Assembly: GCA_902809825.1 (NCBI GenBank)
Contig: LR778114.1
Location: 1,054,001 to 1,118,000, forward strand
Direction: 5' to 3'
From: Candidatus Hydrogenisulfobacillus filiaventi
Lineage (GTDB): Bacteria; Bacillota; Sulfobacillia; Sulfobacillales; R501
Length of the DNA: 64,000 nucleotides
Part shown: positions 57,603 through 64,000 of the stretch, in pieces
How the letters are laid out: the number at the start of each line of letters is the position of its first letter
Position numbering within the stretch: position 1 is the first letter of the stretch
Translations under genes and position numbers: made by a program
The notes under the pieces: generated by a model
Told to the model about the DNA's origin: nothing
The model's input: the letters and a program-made list of their open reading frames with translations, nothing else
Databases searched by the model: none

Positions 57603-58181
57603 ATGGCGGAGCGGGTGCCGGTGATCGTGGTGACCGACGGGGACCGCACAGCGGCGGCGGCCGTGGAGGCCGCGGCGCAGGAGTTGGGGTTGGAGGTGCT
57701 GGGCCGGTCCGCCGGCAATCCTACCCCTCTCAAAGGCCGGGAGCTGGTGGATGCGGTGCTACGAAAGGCTCCGGGCCCGGTGGTGGTGATGGTGGACGAC
57801 CGGGGGGATCCCGACACCGGCCCGGGCGAGCGTGCCTTACGGACCCTGCTGCGCAGCCCGGAACTGGATGTGCTGGGGGTGGTGGCGGTAGCGGCCGACA
57901 CCCGGCCGGTGGAGGGGGTGGAGGCCGACCAGTCTGTCAGCCGGGCCGGGGACCTGGTGGAAGGGGCGGTGGACAAGCGGGGGCATCCCCGGACCGGCCT
58001 GCTGCGCGGCGATACGGTGGACGTGCTGCGGGAATTTCCCCGGGTGCCTGTGGTCGGACTGGGTGATCCGGGCAAAATGGACGGGCACGACGCCCCCGGG
58101 GCGGGCGCCCCGCTGACGCGGGCCGCGCTGGAGGCGGTCCTGCGGGAGGCCGGCCGCCTGCCGGCCGGGCGGGAGCGGTAG
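57603..58181 (+). CDS. stage V sporulation protein AE-A (Toprim-like)
   Basis: 192 aa soluble protein matching SpoVAEA. VPVIVVTDGDRTAAAAVEAA, RSAGNPTPLKGRELVDAVLR, VVVMVDDRGDPDTGPGERAL, GVVAVAADTRPVEGVEADQS, and VVGLGDPGKMDGHDAPGAGA. The acidic VTDGD and MVDDRGD motifs recall Toprim domains. In Bacillus this gene lies before spoVAEB; here it follows it. Peripheral partner of the SpoVA channel, role unresolved. GGAAGGGGCGGCAAC precedes ATG; a terminator follows. Confidence 0.85.
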   Translation: MAERVPVIVVTDGDRTAAAAVEAAAQELGLEVLGRSAGNPTPLKGRELVDAVLRKAPGPVVVMVDDRGDPDTGPGERALRTLLRSPELDVLGVVAVAADTRPVEGVEADQSVSRAGDLVEGAVDKRGHPRTGLLRGDTVDVLREFPRVPVVGLGDPGKMDGHDAPGAGAPLTRAALEAVLREAGRLPAGRER

Positions 58182-58213
58182 GCCGCCCGGGGGCCCTGGC
58201 CCGGATGCCGGCT

Positions 58214-58243
58214 GCCCGGGGGCTGCGCCGCTCCCGGGCTTTT
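58214..58243 (+). terminator. terminator after the spoVA genes
   Basis: GCCCGGG (58214-58220) pairs with CCCGGGC (58233-58239), followed by TTTT. Confidence 0.7.
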
Positions 58244-58351
58244 GCGTGCCCGCCCCGGCTGCTGGCCGCCCGGGCCGGCGGCCCCGTACCGGGCTTGGCC
58301 CCGGCCGCATATAGGGGGAATTAGATGAAGGTAGGATACCGGGAACGGGCG

Positions 58352-58381
58352 TTGACGGGCCAAAAACCGCCATGCTACGCT
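58352..58381 (+). promoter_or_regulatory. lysA promoter
   Basis: TTGACG (58352-58357), 18 bases, extended -10 TGC-TACGCT (58373-58381). It puts the transcription start near 58388 and therefore decides for ATG 58453 as the lysA start. The 65-base leader is too short for a lysine riboswitch. Confidence 0.65.
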
Positions 58382-58452
58382 ACAACAAGTGTTCGGGCCG
58401 GAGGCATGGCCCGACCGGCGGAATATTCCAGGAAGGCGATGAGGTTTCGCCT

Positions 58453-59748
58453 ATGCAGCCCGACACCCTCGCCATGGATGCAGCGGGGTACCTCAGCATT
58501 GCGGGCATCCGGGTGGCGGACCTCGCCCGCCGTTACGGGACGCCGCTTTACGTCTTCGACCTCGAGACCCTGGACCGGCGGCTGGCGGCCTACCGGGTGC
58601 CGGGCCTGCCGGTGCCGGTGGATGTGTATTATGCCGGCAAGGCCTTTTTATGCACCGCCATGGCCGGCTTCCTGGCCGATCGGGGCGTGGGCCTGGATGC
58701 GGTGTCGGGCGGGGAGCTGTTCACGGCTCTGGCCGGCGGGTTGGATGCGGCCCGGATTGTATTCCACGGCAACGTGAAAACCCCCCTGGAAATCACTCAG
58801 GCGGTGGAGGCCGGGGTGGGAGCCGTGGTGGTGGATTCCCTGGACGAGCTGGGTCCCCTGGCCCAGGAGGCCCGCCGTCAGGGGCGCACGGTGCCGGTGC
58901 TGGTCCGGGTGACCCCCGGTATCGAGGCGCATACCCATGCCTTCATCCGTACCGGACAATACGATTCCAAGTTCGGCTTTGCCCTCACCGGCGGGCTGGC
59001 CGAGGCGGCCGTGCAGGCGGTCCTGGCGGAACCCGCGCTGCGGCTGATCGGCTTGCACTCCCACATAGGATCCCAGATACTGGATCTCGAGCCCTTTGTG
59101 GCCAATGTGGAGGTCCTGATGGGTTTCAGCCGGCATCTGGCCCGGCGCTACGGCTGGTGGCCTCAGGTGTTGGATGTGGGCGGCGGGTTGGGGGTCCGGT
59201 ACCAGCCCGAGGACGATCCCCCGCCAACGGCGGCGGTGCTGGAGGCCATGGCCCGCGCGGCGGTTACGGGCACGCCGGCCGGCCGGGAGCCGCCCCGCCT
59301 GGCGGTGGAACCCGGCCGCTCCATCGTGGCGGAGGCGGGGGTGACCATCTACCGTATCGGGGCCATGAAAACGGTCCCTGGCGGCCGGCGCTACTGGGCG
59401 GTGGACGGCGGCATGGGGGACAACATCCGGCCCGCCCTTTACCAGGCGCGCTATCAGGCCCTGGTGGACGGGCGCCGGGGCCCGCCGGAGGAGACGGTAA
59501 CCCTGGCCGGGCGGTATTGCGAAAGCGGGGATATCCTGATCCAGGAGGCTCGCCTGCCGGCGGCGGCGGTCGGCGATCTGGTGGTGGTGCTGGGCACCGG
59601 TGCCTACAACTACGCCATGGCCTCCAACTACAATCGCGTCCCGCGGCCGGCGGTGGTGACGGTCCGCAACGGCACCAGCCGGGTCTGGGTGGAGCGGGAG
59701 GGGTATAGCGACCTTCTGCGGCTGGACCGGCCTTGGGAGCCGTGGTAG
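58453..59748 (+). CDS. lysA: diaminopimelate decarboxylase
   Basis: PLP enzyme forming lysine from meso-diaminopimelate. 431 aa. PLP lysine K63 in VDVYYAGKAF; GLDAVSGGELFTAL, IGLHSHIGSQILDLEPFV, LDVGGGLGVRY, ACEP-like block replaced by LAVEPGRSIVAEAG, YCESGDIL and GAYNYAMASNYNRVPRPAVV. ATG 58453 chosen by promoter position, GATGAGG upstream. lysA follows spoVA in Bacillus as well. Confidence 0.95.
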   Translation: MQPDTLAMDAAGYLSIAGIRVADLARRYGTPLYVFDLETLDRRLAAYRVPGLPVPVDVYYAGKAFLCTAMAGFLADRGVGLDAVSGGELFTALAGGLDAARIVFHGNVKTPLEITQAVEAGVGAVVVDSLDELGPLAQEARRQGRTVPVLVRVTPGIEAHTHAFIRTGQYDSKFGFALTGGLAEAAVQAVLAEPALRLIGLHSHIGSQILDLEPFVANVEVLMGFSRHLARRYGWWPQVLDVGGGLGVRYQPEDDPPPTAAVLEAMARAAVTGTPAGREPPRLAVEPGRSIVAEAGVTIYRIGAMKTVPGGRRYWAVDGGMGDNIRPALYQARYQALVDGRRGPPEETVTLAGRYCESGDILIQEARLPAAAVGDLVVVLGTGAYNYAMASNYNRVPRPAVVTVRNGTSRVWVEREGYSDLLRLDRPWEPW

Positions 59749-59769
59749 CGGGGCGGGAACGGACACGCG

Positions 59770-60423
59770 ATGCTGCTGTTCGGAACCGGCGTCAAGACAG
59801 TCCTGCTGCTGATTCCCGGCGTCATCCTGGCCATGAGCCTGCACGAGTACGCCCATGGTCTGGTGGCCACCTGGCTGGGCGACCCCAGCGCCCGGCGCGC
59901 CGGACGGCTGTCGGTGGATCCCTGGGCGCACATCGACTGGATGGGGCTTCTGGCCCTGCTGCTCTTCGGATTCGGCTGGGCCAAGCCCATGCCGGTGGAC
60001 CCCCGTTACTTCCGCCGCCCGCGGCAGGGCATGGCCCTGACCGCCCTGGCGGGGCCGGGGATGAATTTTTTGCTGGCCTTCCTGTCCGACCTGGGGCTGG
60101 CGGTCTGGAGCCGGGCCGGAGGATTGCCCGGGGCCGGTATCGCCGGCAATCTGGCCCGCATGCTGGAGTACTGCGCCGAGCTGAACGTTGCCTTCGGGCT
60201 GTTCAACCTGCTGCCGGTGCCGCCACTGGACGGCAGCCGGGTGCTGGCGGGCCTGCTGCCGGAGGCCGGGGCCCGGATCGTGGACCGCCTGGAACGGTAC
60301 GGGTTCGTGCTGGTGCTGCTGCTGTTTGTGGCCGTGGTGGGCAGCGGGAGCGCCTACGCGGTGCTGGAGGCGGTGGCGGGGGCCATCCAGGCACTGGCGC
60401 GCTTCCTGACTGCTTGGGTGTAA
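59770..60423 (+). CDS. site-2 protease family membrane metallopeptidase (M50)
   Basis: 217 aa, five or six hydrophobic segments. Zinc motif HEYAH at residues 25-29 (SLHEYAHGLVATWLGDPSAR), LAGPGMNFLLAFL, and FNLLPVPPLDGSRVLAGLLP with the third zinc ligand. Resembles Bacillus YwhC/YdiL-type rhomboid-adjacent S2P of unknown substrate. GGGGCGGGAACGGACACGCG precedes ATG; upstream gene is lysA, 21 bases away; scpA follows 11 bases later. Confidence 0.93.
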   Translation: MLLFGTGVKTVLLLIPGVILAMSLHEYAHGLVATWLGDPSARRAGRLSVDPWAHIDWMGLLALLLFGFGWAKPMPVDPRYFRRPRQGMALTALAGPGMNFLLAFLSDLGLAVWSRAGGLPGAGIAGNLARMLEYCAELNVAFGLFNLLPVPPLDGSRVLAGLLPEAGARIVDRLERYGFVLVLLLFVAVVGSGSAYAVLEAVAGAIQALARFLTAWV

Positions 60424-60434
60424 GGGGGAAGGGG

Positions 60435-61142
60435 ATGTCCGCAGGGACCCCGGTGGGGATGACGCCGGTGGACGGGGAGCTGGCCGGACTGGCCCGGCAG
60501 CTGAAGGCCCAGCCGCACAAGGCCCGTGACCTGGTATTGCGGGCTGTGGTGGCGCGGGCCACCCGGCGTTGGCGTACCGCCCCCGATCCGCTGGCGTGGA
60601 GCGATGAGATGCCCCTGTGCGCCTGGATGGTAAAGCGCAAGAGTCAGGCGGTGCTGCCCGGGGCGGAGGCGGACGAGGAGCCGTCGGCGCCCCCCGAACC
60701 GGCCCCGGATCCGCTGCCCTGGCGCCAGGCGGGGGCTGCCCTTGCCGCCTTGGCCCGGGAGGGGGCCCGCCTGCGCTACCGGCCCCCCGCCCCGCCCCGG
60801 CAGCCACCGCCGGTGGCGGGGGCTGATCCGGCCCGCCTGGCGGCTGCCTTCCCCCGCTTGCGGCCCCGGCCGCTGCCGCCCCCCCGGGTGGTGGTGCGTC
60901 CGCCGCTGTTGCTGCCGGATGTCATGGCCCGCCTGGAGGCGGCCCTGGCCGCCGGCGGCATCTACGATCTGGAGGCCCTCTGCCCGGCCCTCAACCTCTG
61001 CAGCCGGGGGGAGCGCGGCGCGCGCGCCGCGGTGTTCCTGGCTGCCGTGGTGCTCTGGCATCAGGGGCGCATCACCGCCCGCCAGTCGGAGCCCTTCGGG
61101 CCCATTCGCCTGGAAGGGAGGCGGCCGGGTGAGCGCGGTTGA
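60435..61142 (+). CDS. scpA: segregation and condensation protein A
   Basis: Kleisin subunit of the SMC condensin. 235 aa, divergent. The helical N-terminal region contains LAWSDEMPLCAWMVKRKSQA, equivalent to the AxLxxIKSxxLLP block of ScpA (KRKSQAVLPG). A proline-rich linker follows. The C-terminal winged helix is RAAVFLAAVVLWHQGRITAR, then QSEPFGPIRL. Adjacency and 14-base overlap with scpB support the call. GGGGGAAGGGG precedes ATG. Confidence 0.85.
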   Translation: MSAGTPVGMTPVDGELAGLARQLKAQPHKARDLVLRAVVARATRRWRTAPDPLAWSDEMPLCAWMVKRKSQAVLPGAEADEEPSAPPEPAPDPLPWRQAGAALAALAREGARLRYRPPAPPRQPPPVAGADPARLAAAFPRLRPRPLPPPRVVVRPPLLLPDVMARLEAALAAGGIYDLEALCPALNLCSRGERGARAAVFLAAVVLWHQGRITARQSEPFGPIRLEGRRPGERG

Positions 61143-61689
61143 CCCCGCCCGCCTGCTGGAGGCCATCCTGTTCCTGCAAGGGGAGCCGGTGGCGGTGGCA
61201 GCCCTGGCCCGCCGGCTGTCCCTCCCGGAAGCGGTGGTGGAGGAGGCCCTGGAGCGGCTGGCCCGCCGCCTGGAGGCCGGCGGGTCCGCGCTCCGGGTGG
61301 TGCGGGTGGCAGGCGGGGTGGCCCTGGCCACTGATCCGGCCCTGGACGCCGCGCTGTCCGCAGCCGATTTCGGGCAGGAGCCGGTGGCCCTCTCCCATGC
61401 CGCCTGGGAGACCCTGGCGGTGGTAGCCTACCGGCAGCCGGTCACCCGACTGGAAATCGAAACCCTCCGGCGGGCCAACCCGGAGCGGGCATTGGCCACC
61501 TTAATCGAACGCGGCCTGGTGGAGGAGGTCGGTCGCAAGGATGTTCCCGGCCGGCCGATCCTCTACGGGACCACTCCCTTCTTTCTCAAGGCCTTCGGCC
61601 TCAGCGGGCTCGAAGCCTTGCCCCCCCTGCCGGAACCGCCCGCCCCCGACCCGGAGGAGGACGGGACCGGTTCCTCCCCGGGTACATAA
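61129..61689 (+). CDS. scpB: segregation and condensation protein B
   Basis: 186 aa partner of ScpA with two winged-helix domains. PARLLEAILFLQGEPVAVAA, LSHAAWETLAVVAYRQPVTR, LIERGLVEEVGRKDVPGRPI, LYGTTPFFLKAFGLSGLEAL. GTG start inside scpA, GGAAGGGAGGCGG upstream. Confidence 0.95.
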   Translation: MSAVDPARLLEAILFLQGEPVAVAALARRLSLPEAVVEEALERLARRLEAGGSALRVVRVAGGVALATDPALDAALSAADFGQEPVALSHAAWETLAVVAYRQPVTRLEIETLRRANPERALATLIERGLVEEVGRKDVPGRPILYGTTPFFLKAFGLSGLEALPPLPEPPAPDPEEDGTGSSPGT

Positions 61690-61728
61690 CCTGTCCGCTC
61701 CCGGTCATGCTAGGGCGGGAGGGAGGAG

Positions 61729-62304
61729 ATGGCCGTGCTGTACCTCCTCCCGGTTGCCCTGGCCGCGCTCCTGGGCGCGTGGGCGGCCTGGCCGCTCGAG
61801 GTGCGGGCGCGGGCGGCGACCGGCCTCGACCCGGGCGGCCTGGCCGCCCTAGAATGGGAGGTCTGTCTGCGCCATCCCTGGGGGCCCCGCTGGCGGCGCC
61901 GCCGGCGTCTGGACTGGCGGGTGCTGAGGCGGCACCCGCGGCCGCCGGCAGGCGTGCGGCCGGTGGCGCGGGCCGACCCCCGGCTGGTGGCACACCGCCT
62001 GGCGGCCTACCTGCGCCAGGGGGAATGGGGCCTGGAGATCCGGCTGACGGGAGGCGATCCGGCCCGGCTGGCGCGGCTGGCCGGGCTGTGTTACGGCGGC
62101 TTCTGGGCCGCGGTCGCCCCCTGGCTGGAGCAGCGGGCGGGGACGGTGCCAGGCTTGCGGGTCCGGGTGGCACCCGGCCCCCCCGCCCTCACGGTGGCGG
62201 CACGGGCGCGGGTCCATATCAGCCTGGCCGCCCTGGCCTGGATCCTGATTTCGGAACGTTGGGCAAGCCGTAGGAGGGGAGGCAGCCGTCATGGCACTGG
62301 CTAA
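61729..62304 (+). CDS. DUF2953 domain protein (YtfI-like)
   Basis: 191 aa. One N-terminal transmembrane helix (residues 2-21), then a basic, Arg/Trp-rich region and VRVHISLAALAWIL-type end (ARVHISLAALAWILISERWA), typical of DUF2953. The scpB-DUF2953-gerW order is shared with Bacillus ytfI-ytfJ, which is the main support. Probably sporulation-linked; function unknown. Overlaps gerW by 14 bases. GGGAGGGAGGAG precedes ATG. Confidence 0.75.
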   Translation: MAVLYLLPVALAALLGAWAAWPLEVRARAATGLDPGGLAALEWEVCLRHPWGPRWRRRRRLDWRVLRRHPRPPAGVRPVARADPRLVAHRLAAYLRQGEWGLEIRLTGGDPARLARLAGLCYGGFWAAVAPWLEQRAGTVPGLRVRVAPGPPALTVAARARVHISLAALAWILISERWASRRRGGSRHGTG

Positions 62305-62749
62305 TGAGCCGGCCGGGACGCCGGCACCGGGAGACGGGCGGACGTCGCCCGCCCATCCCATCGAGGGCCTGATGAAGACGGCCATGGAATCCATCAAAGG
62401 CATGATTGATGTCAACACGGTGGTGGGCAACCCGGTCCAGACCCCAGAGGGGGCGACCATCATCCCCATTTCCCGGGTCACCCTGGGGTTCGCCGCCGGG
62501 GGCGGTGATTACGGGCATATGGAGGCCGGCAGCCTGCCTTTCGGGGGCGGCAGCGGAGCCGGGGTGACGGTGCAACCGGTGGGGTTCCTGGTGGTCAACG
62601 GGGAATCGGTGCGGTTGCTGGCGGTCAATCACACCGACGTGGTGGATGCGGTGCTGAACTACGCGCCCCAGATCATGGAACAGCTCGGCAGTCTGCTGCA
62701 CGGTCCGGCCCCGGCGGAAGCGGGTGACTCCGCTGCGGGACCTGTTTAA
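62291..62749 (+). CDS. gerW: GerW family sporulation protein (YtfJ)
   Basis: 152 aa. HPIEGLMKTAMESIKGMIDV, then NTVVGNPVQTPEGATIIPIS, RVTLGFAAGGGDYG, and FGGGSGAGVTVQPVGFLVVN are diagnostic. Required for efficient L-alanine germination in Bacillus. The start is ATG 62291 with GGAGGGGAGGCAGCCGTC upstream. The last 26 bases overlap the Ku gene. Confidence 0.94.
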   Translation: MALANEPAGTPAPGDGRTSPAHPIEGLMKTAMESIKGMIDVNTVVGNPVQTPEGATIIPISRVTLGFAAGGGDYGHMEAGSLPFGGGSGAGVTVQPVGFLVVNGESVRLLAVNHTDVVDAVLNYAPQIMEQLGSLLHGPAPAEAGDSAAGPV

Positions 62750-63521
62750 GGGCGTCCTCGGCTTCGGCCTGGTCAGCATTCCGGTGGAGGTCTACAAGGC
62801 GGTGGAGGATGAGCACATCCCCCTGCACTGGATTCACCGGCCGTGCGGCACCCGGATCCGCTACCGCAAGTATTGTCCGACCTGCGACAGCCTGGTCCCG
62901 GATACGGAGGTGGCGCGGGCCGCGGAAACGGAGAACGGCGGCCTGGTCGTGCTGGAGGAACCGGAGCCGGGCGCGCGGTCGGGCGGGGAGGCGCCGGCCA
63001 TTGCCATCCTGGGGTTCCATGGTCTGGAGGAGATCGACCCCGTGCTCTACCGGGCCGCATACTGGTTGAAACCGGGCAAGGGCGGACTTAAGGCCTACCG
63101 TCTGCTGGGGGAGGTCATGCGGGCCAGCGGCCGGGTGGCAATGGCCGAGCTGGAACGCCGGGGTCACCGCCAGCTGGCCCTGGTGCGGCCGTACCCCCGC
63201 TCGGCCGCGCTCCTGCTGCATACGCTGTATGCCCCCGCCAGCCTGCGCCGGGAAGGAGAGGCGTTCGGCGGGGAACCGGTGGCGCTCACCCGGCAGGAGC
63301 TCACGGTGGCCACCAGTCTGGTCAAGGCCATGAGCCGGCCTTTCCGACCTGAGGCGTATCCCAACCGCGAGCGGGAGGCCCTCTTGGCCCGCATCCGCGC
63401 CGCGGCGCCGGCGGCCGGGCCGCCGGCGGCGGGGGGGGCGGCGGAGGAGCTGCTGGCCCAGCTGCGGGCCTCGGTACGGGAGGCGCGGGAGGAGGCCCGG
63501 CCCGCCCGCCGGCGCGCATGA
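62724..63521 (+). CDS. ku: non-homologous end joining protein Ku
   Basis: 265 aa DNA-end-binding protein. FKGVLGFGLVSIPVEVYKAV at the N-terminus, IHRPCGTRIRYRKYCPTCDS with a zinc-ribbon-like cysteine set, YWLKPGKGGLKAYRLLGEVM, and LTVATSLVKAMSRPFRPEAY, then PNREREALLARI. The C-terminal tail is Ala/Pro/Arg-rich, as in bacterial Ku proteins that recruit LigD. GTG start within gerW; ATGA overlap with the ligase. Confidence 0.93.
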   Translation: MTPLRDLFKGVLGFGLVSIPVEVYKAVEDEHIPLHWIHRPCGTRIRYRKYCPTCDSLVPDTEVARAAETENGGLVVLEEPEPGARSGGEAPAIAILGFHGLEEIDPVLYRAAYWLKPGKGGLKAYRLLGEVMRASGRVAMAELERRGHRQLALVRPYPRSAALLLHTLYAPASLRREGEAFGGEPVALTRQELTVATSLVKAMSRPFRPEAYPNREREALLARIRAAAPAAGPPAAGGAAEELLAQLRASVREAREEARPARRRA

Positions 63522-64000
63522 TCCCCCGCGATCCGGCGGCTTTCCTGCCGCCGATGCTGGCCGTCACCGCCGACACCCCGTTCGATGACCCGGGCTGGTG
63601 GTACGAAATCAAGTGGGACGGGTTCCGGGCGCTCATCCACCGGGGGGAGGACCTCAAGGTCTATTCCCGGCGGGGGGCTAACCTGCTGGCACGCTGGCCG
63701 GTCCTGGCCGACCTGGCCGGTCAGCTGCCGGTCCCGCTGGTGCTGGATGCCGAACTGGTGGCGATGGGGCCCCAGGGGAGCGGACGGCCCGGGTACCGGC
63801 CGGGCGCCCTGGTGGCGGTGGTCTTTGACTGCCTCTACGGTCCGGAGGGGTGGCTGCTGGACCAGCCCTTCGAACGCCGGCGGGAATGTCTCTTGCGGTG
63901 GATCCCTGGCGGCGGCCGCGTGGTACTGTCGGAAGGGGTGACCGGATCCGGCCTTGCCCTGCTGGAGGCGGCCCGGCGGCGGGGCCTGGAAGGGGTGATG
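63518..64000 (+). CDS. ligD: ATP-dependent DNA ligase, LigD ligase-domain type (partial)
   Basis: First 161 codons of a ligase cut by the right window edge. PMLAVTADTPFDDPGWWYEI, nucleotidyl-lysine K32 in EIKWDGFRALIH, YSRRGANLLARWP, VLDAELVAM and VVFDCLYGPEGWLLDQPFER are ligase motifs I, III and IIIa. Whether polymerase and phosphoesterase domains follow cannot be seen. Directly coupled to Ku. Confidence 0.92.
   Translation, partial: MIPRDPAAFLPPMLAVTADTPFDDPGWWYEIKWDGFRALIHRGEDLKVYSRRGANLLARWPVLADLAGQLPVPLVLDAELVAMGPQGSGRPGYRPGALVAVVFDCLYGPEGWLLDQPFERRRECLLRWIPGGGRVVLSEGVTGSGLALLEAARRRGLEGVM

Noticed and set aside
55340-58363. 1007-codon minus-strand frame
   Set aside because: Covers the antisense of the dodecin and spoVA genes, which have clear families; no recognisable domain in the long frame.
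58388-58452. Lysine riboswitch in the lysA leader
   Set aside because: The leader after the proposed promoter is only about 65 bases and shows no L-box structure.
1-64000. CRISPR arrays, IS elements, prophage or rRNA genes
   Set aside because: No regularly spaced repeats, transposase or phage genes were recognised; XerD is the housekeeping recombinase in its usual context.

Overview
The window is a continuous, gene-dense stretch of a GC-rich (roughly 70 % by eye) endospore-forming Bacillota genome. The evidence is complete sporulation loci (spo0A, spoIVB, spoIIM, spoIIAA-AB-sigF, spoVAC-AD-AE-AEA, a SASP, gerW), frequent GTG/TTG starts, strong GGAGG ribosome sites and classical Firmicute gene orders (nusB-folD-xseA-xseB-ispA-dxs-tlyA-nadK-argR-recN-spoIVB-spo0A; xerD-deoB-dacF; spoIIA-spoVA-lysA; scpA-scpB-DUF2953-gerW). 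Together with a sulfur-oxidation type Hdr cluster, this suggests a thermophilic, probably chemolithotrophic member of the Sulfobacillus/Thermaerobacter side of the phylum. The lineage is inference from content, not from a search.

1-6.2 kb: sugar phosphate and nitrogen genes: partial transaldolase (minus), ROK glucokinase, glutamine synthetase behind a palindrome-framed promoter, tRNA-Leu(CAA), an FTR1 iron permease behind a Fur-like box, and an FGGY kinase. 6.2-12.6 kb: polA-mutM-small protein-SBP-like-coaE-slt-SASP operon with overlapping genes. 12.6-16.6 kb: homoserine dehydrogenase, VanW protein, molybdopterin oxidoreductase, DUF2203 and HD proteins. 16.7-34.2 kb: accC, then the long housekeeping/sporulation array to spo0A and leucine dehydrogenase. 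34.2-41.9 kb: conserved hypothetical, Hfq-like protein, Nudix, SpoIIM, Ald, XerD, DeoB, DacF and a YteA-like zinc-finger protein, closed by a strong terminator.

42.0-52.1 kb is the most interesting part: a one-direction cluster hdrC1-hdrB1-hdrA-hyp-hdrCB fusion-lipoate binding protein-(small ORF)-dsrE-etfB-etfA-membrane Fe-S oxidoreductase. It is preceded by an unusually AT-rich leader with a perfect palindrome and followed by a terminator-like hairpin and about 1.5 kb of decayed genes. My reading is a cytoplasmic sulfane-sulfur oxidation machine (sHdr plus lipoylated carrier LbpA and a DsrE sulfur carrier) whose electrons go through EtfAB to a membrane Etf:quinone oxidoreductase. The individual families are known. 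The features worth attention are the complete co-linear assembly, the fused HdrC-HdrB subunit, lost cluster ligands in the membrane oxidoreductase, and its position inside the conserved dacF-spoIIA neighbourhood.

53.6-64 kb: spoIIA operon behind a textbook sigma-H promoter, dodecin, spoVA genes, lysA, site-2 protease, scpAB, DUF2953, gerW, then Ku and the start of an ATP-dependent DNA ligase (NHEJ), cut by the window edge. No CRISPR array, IS element, prophage or rRNA gene was seen.
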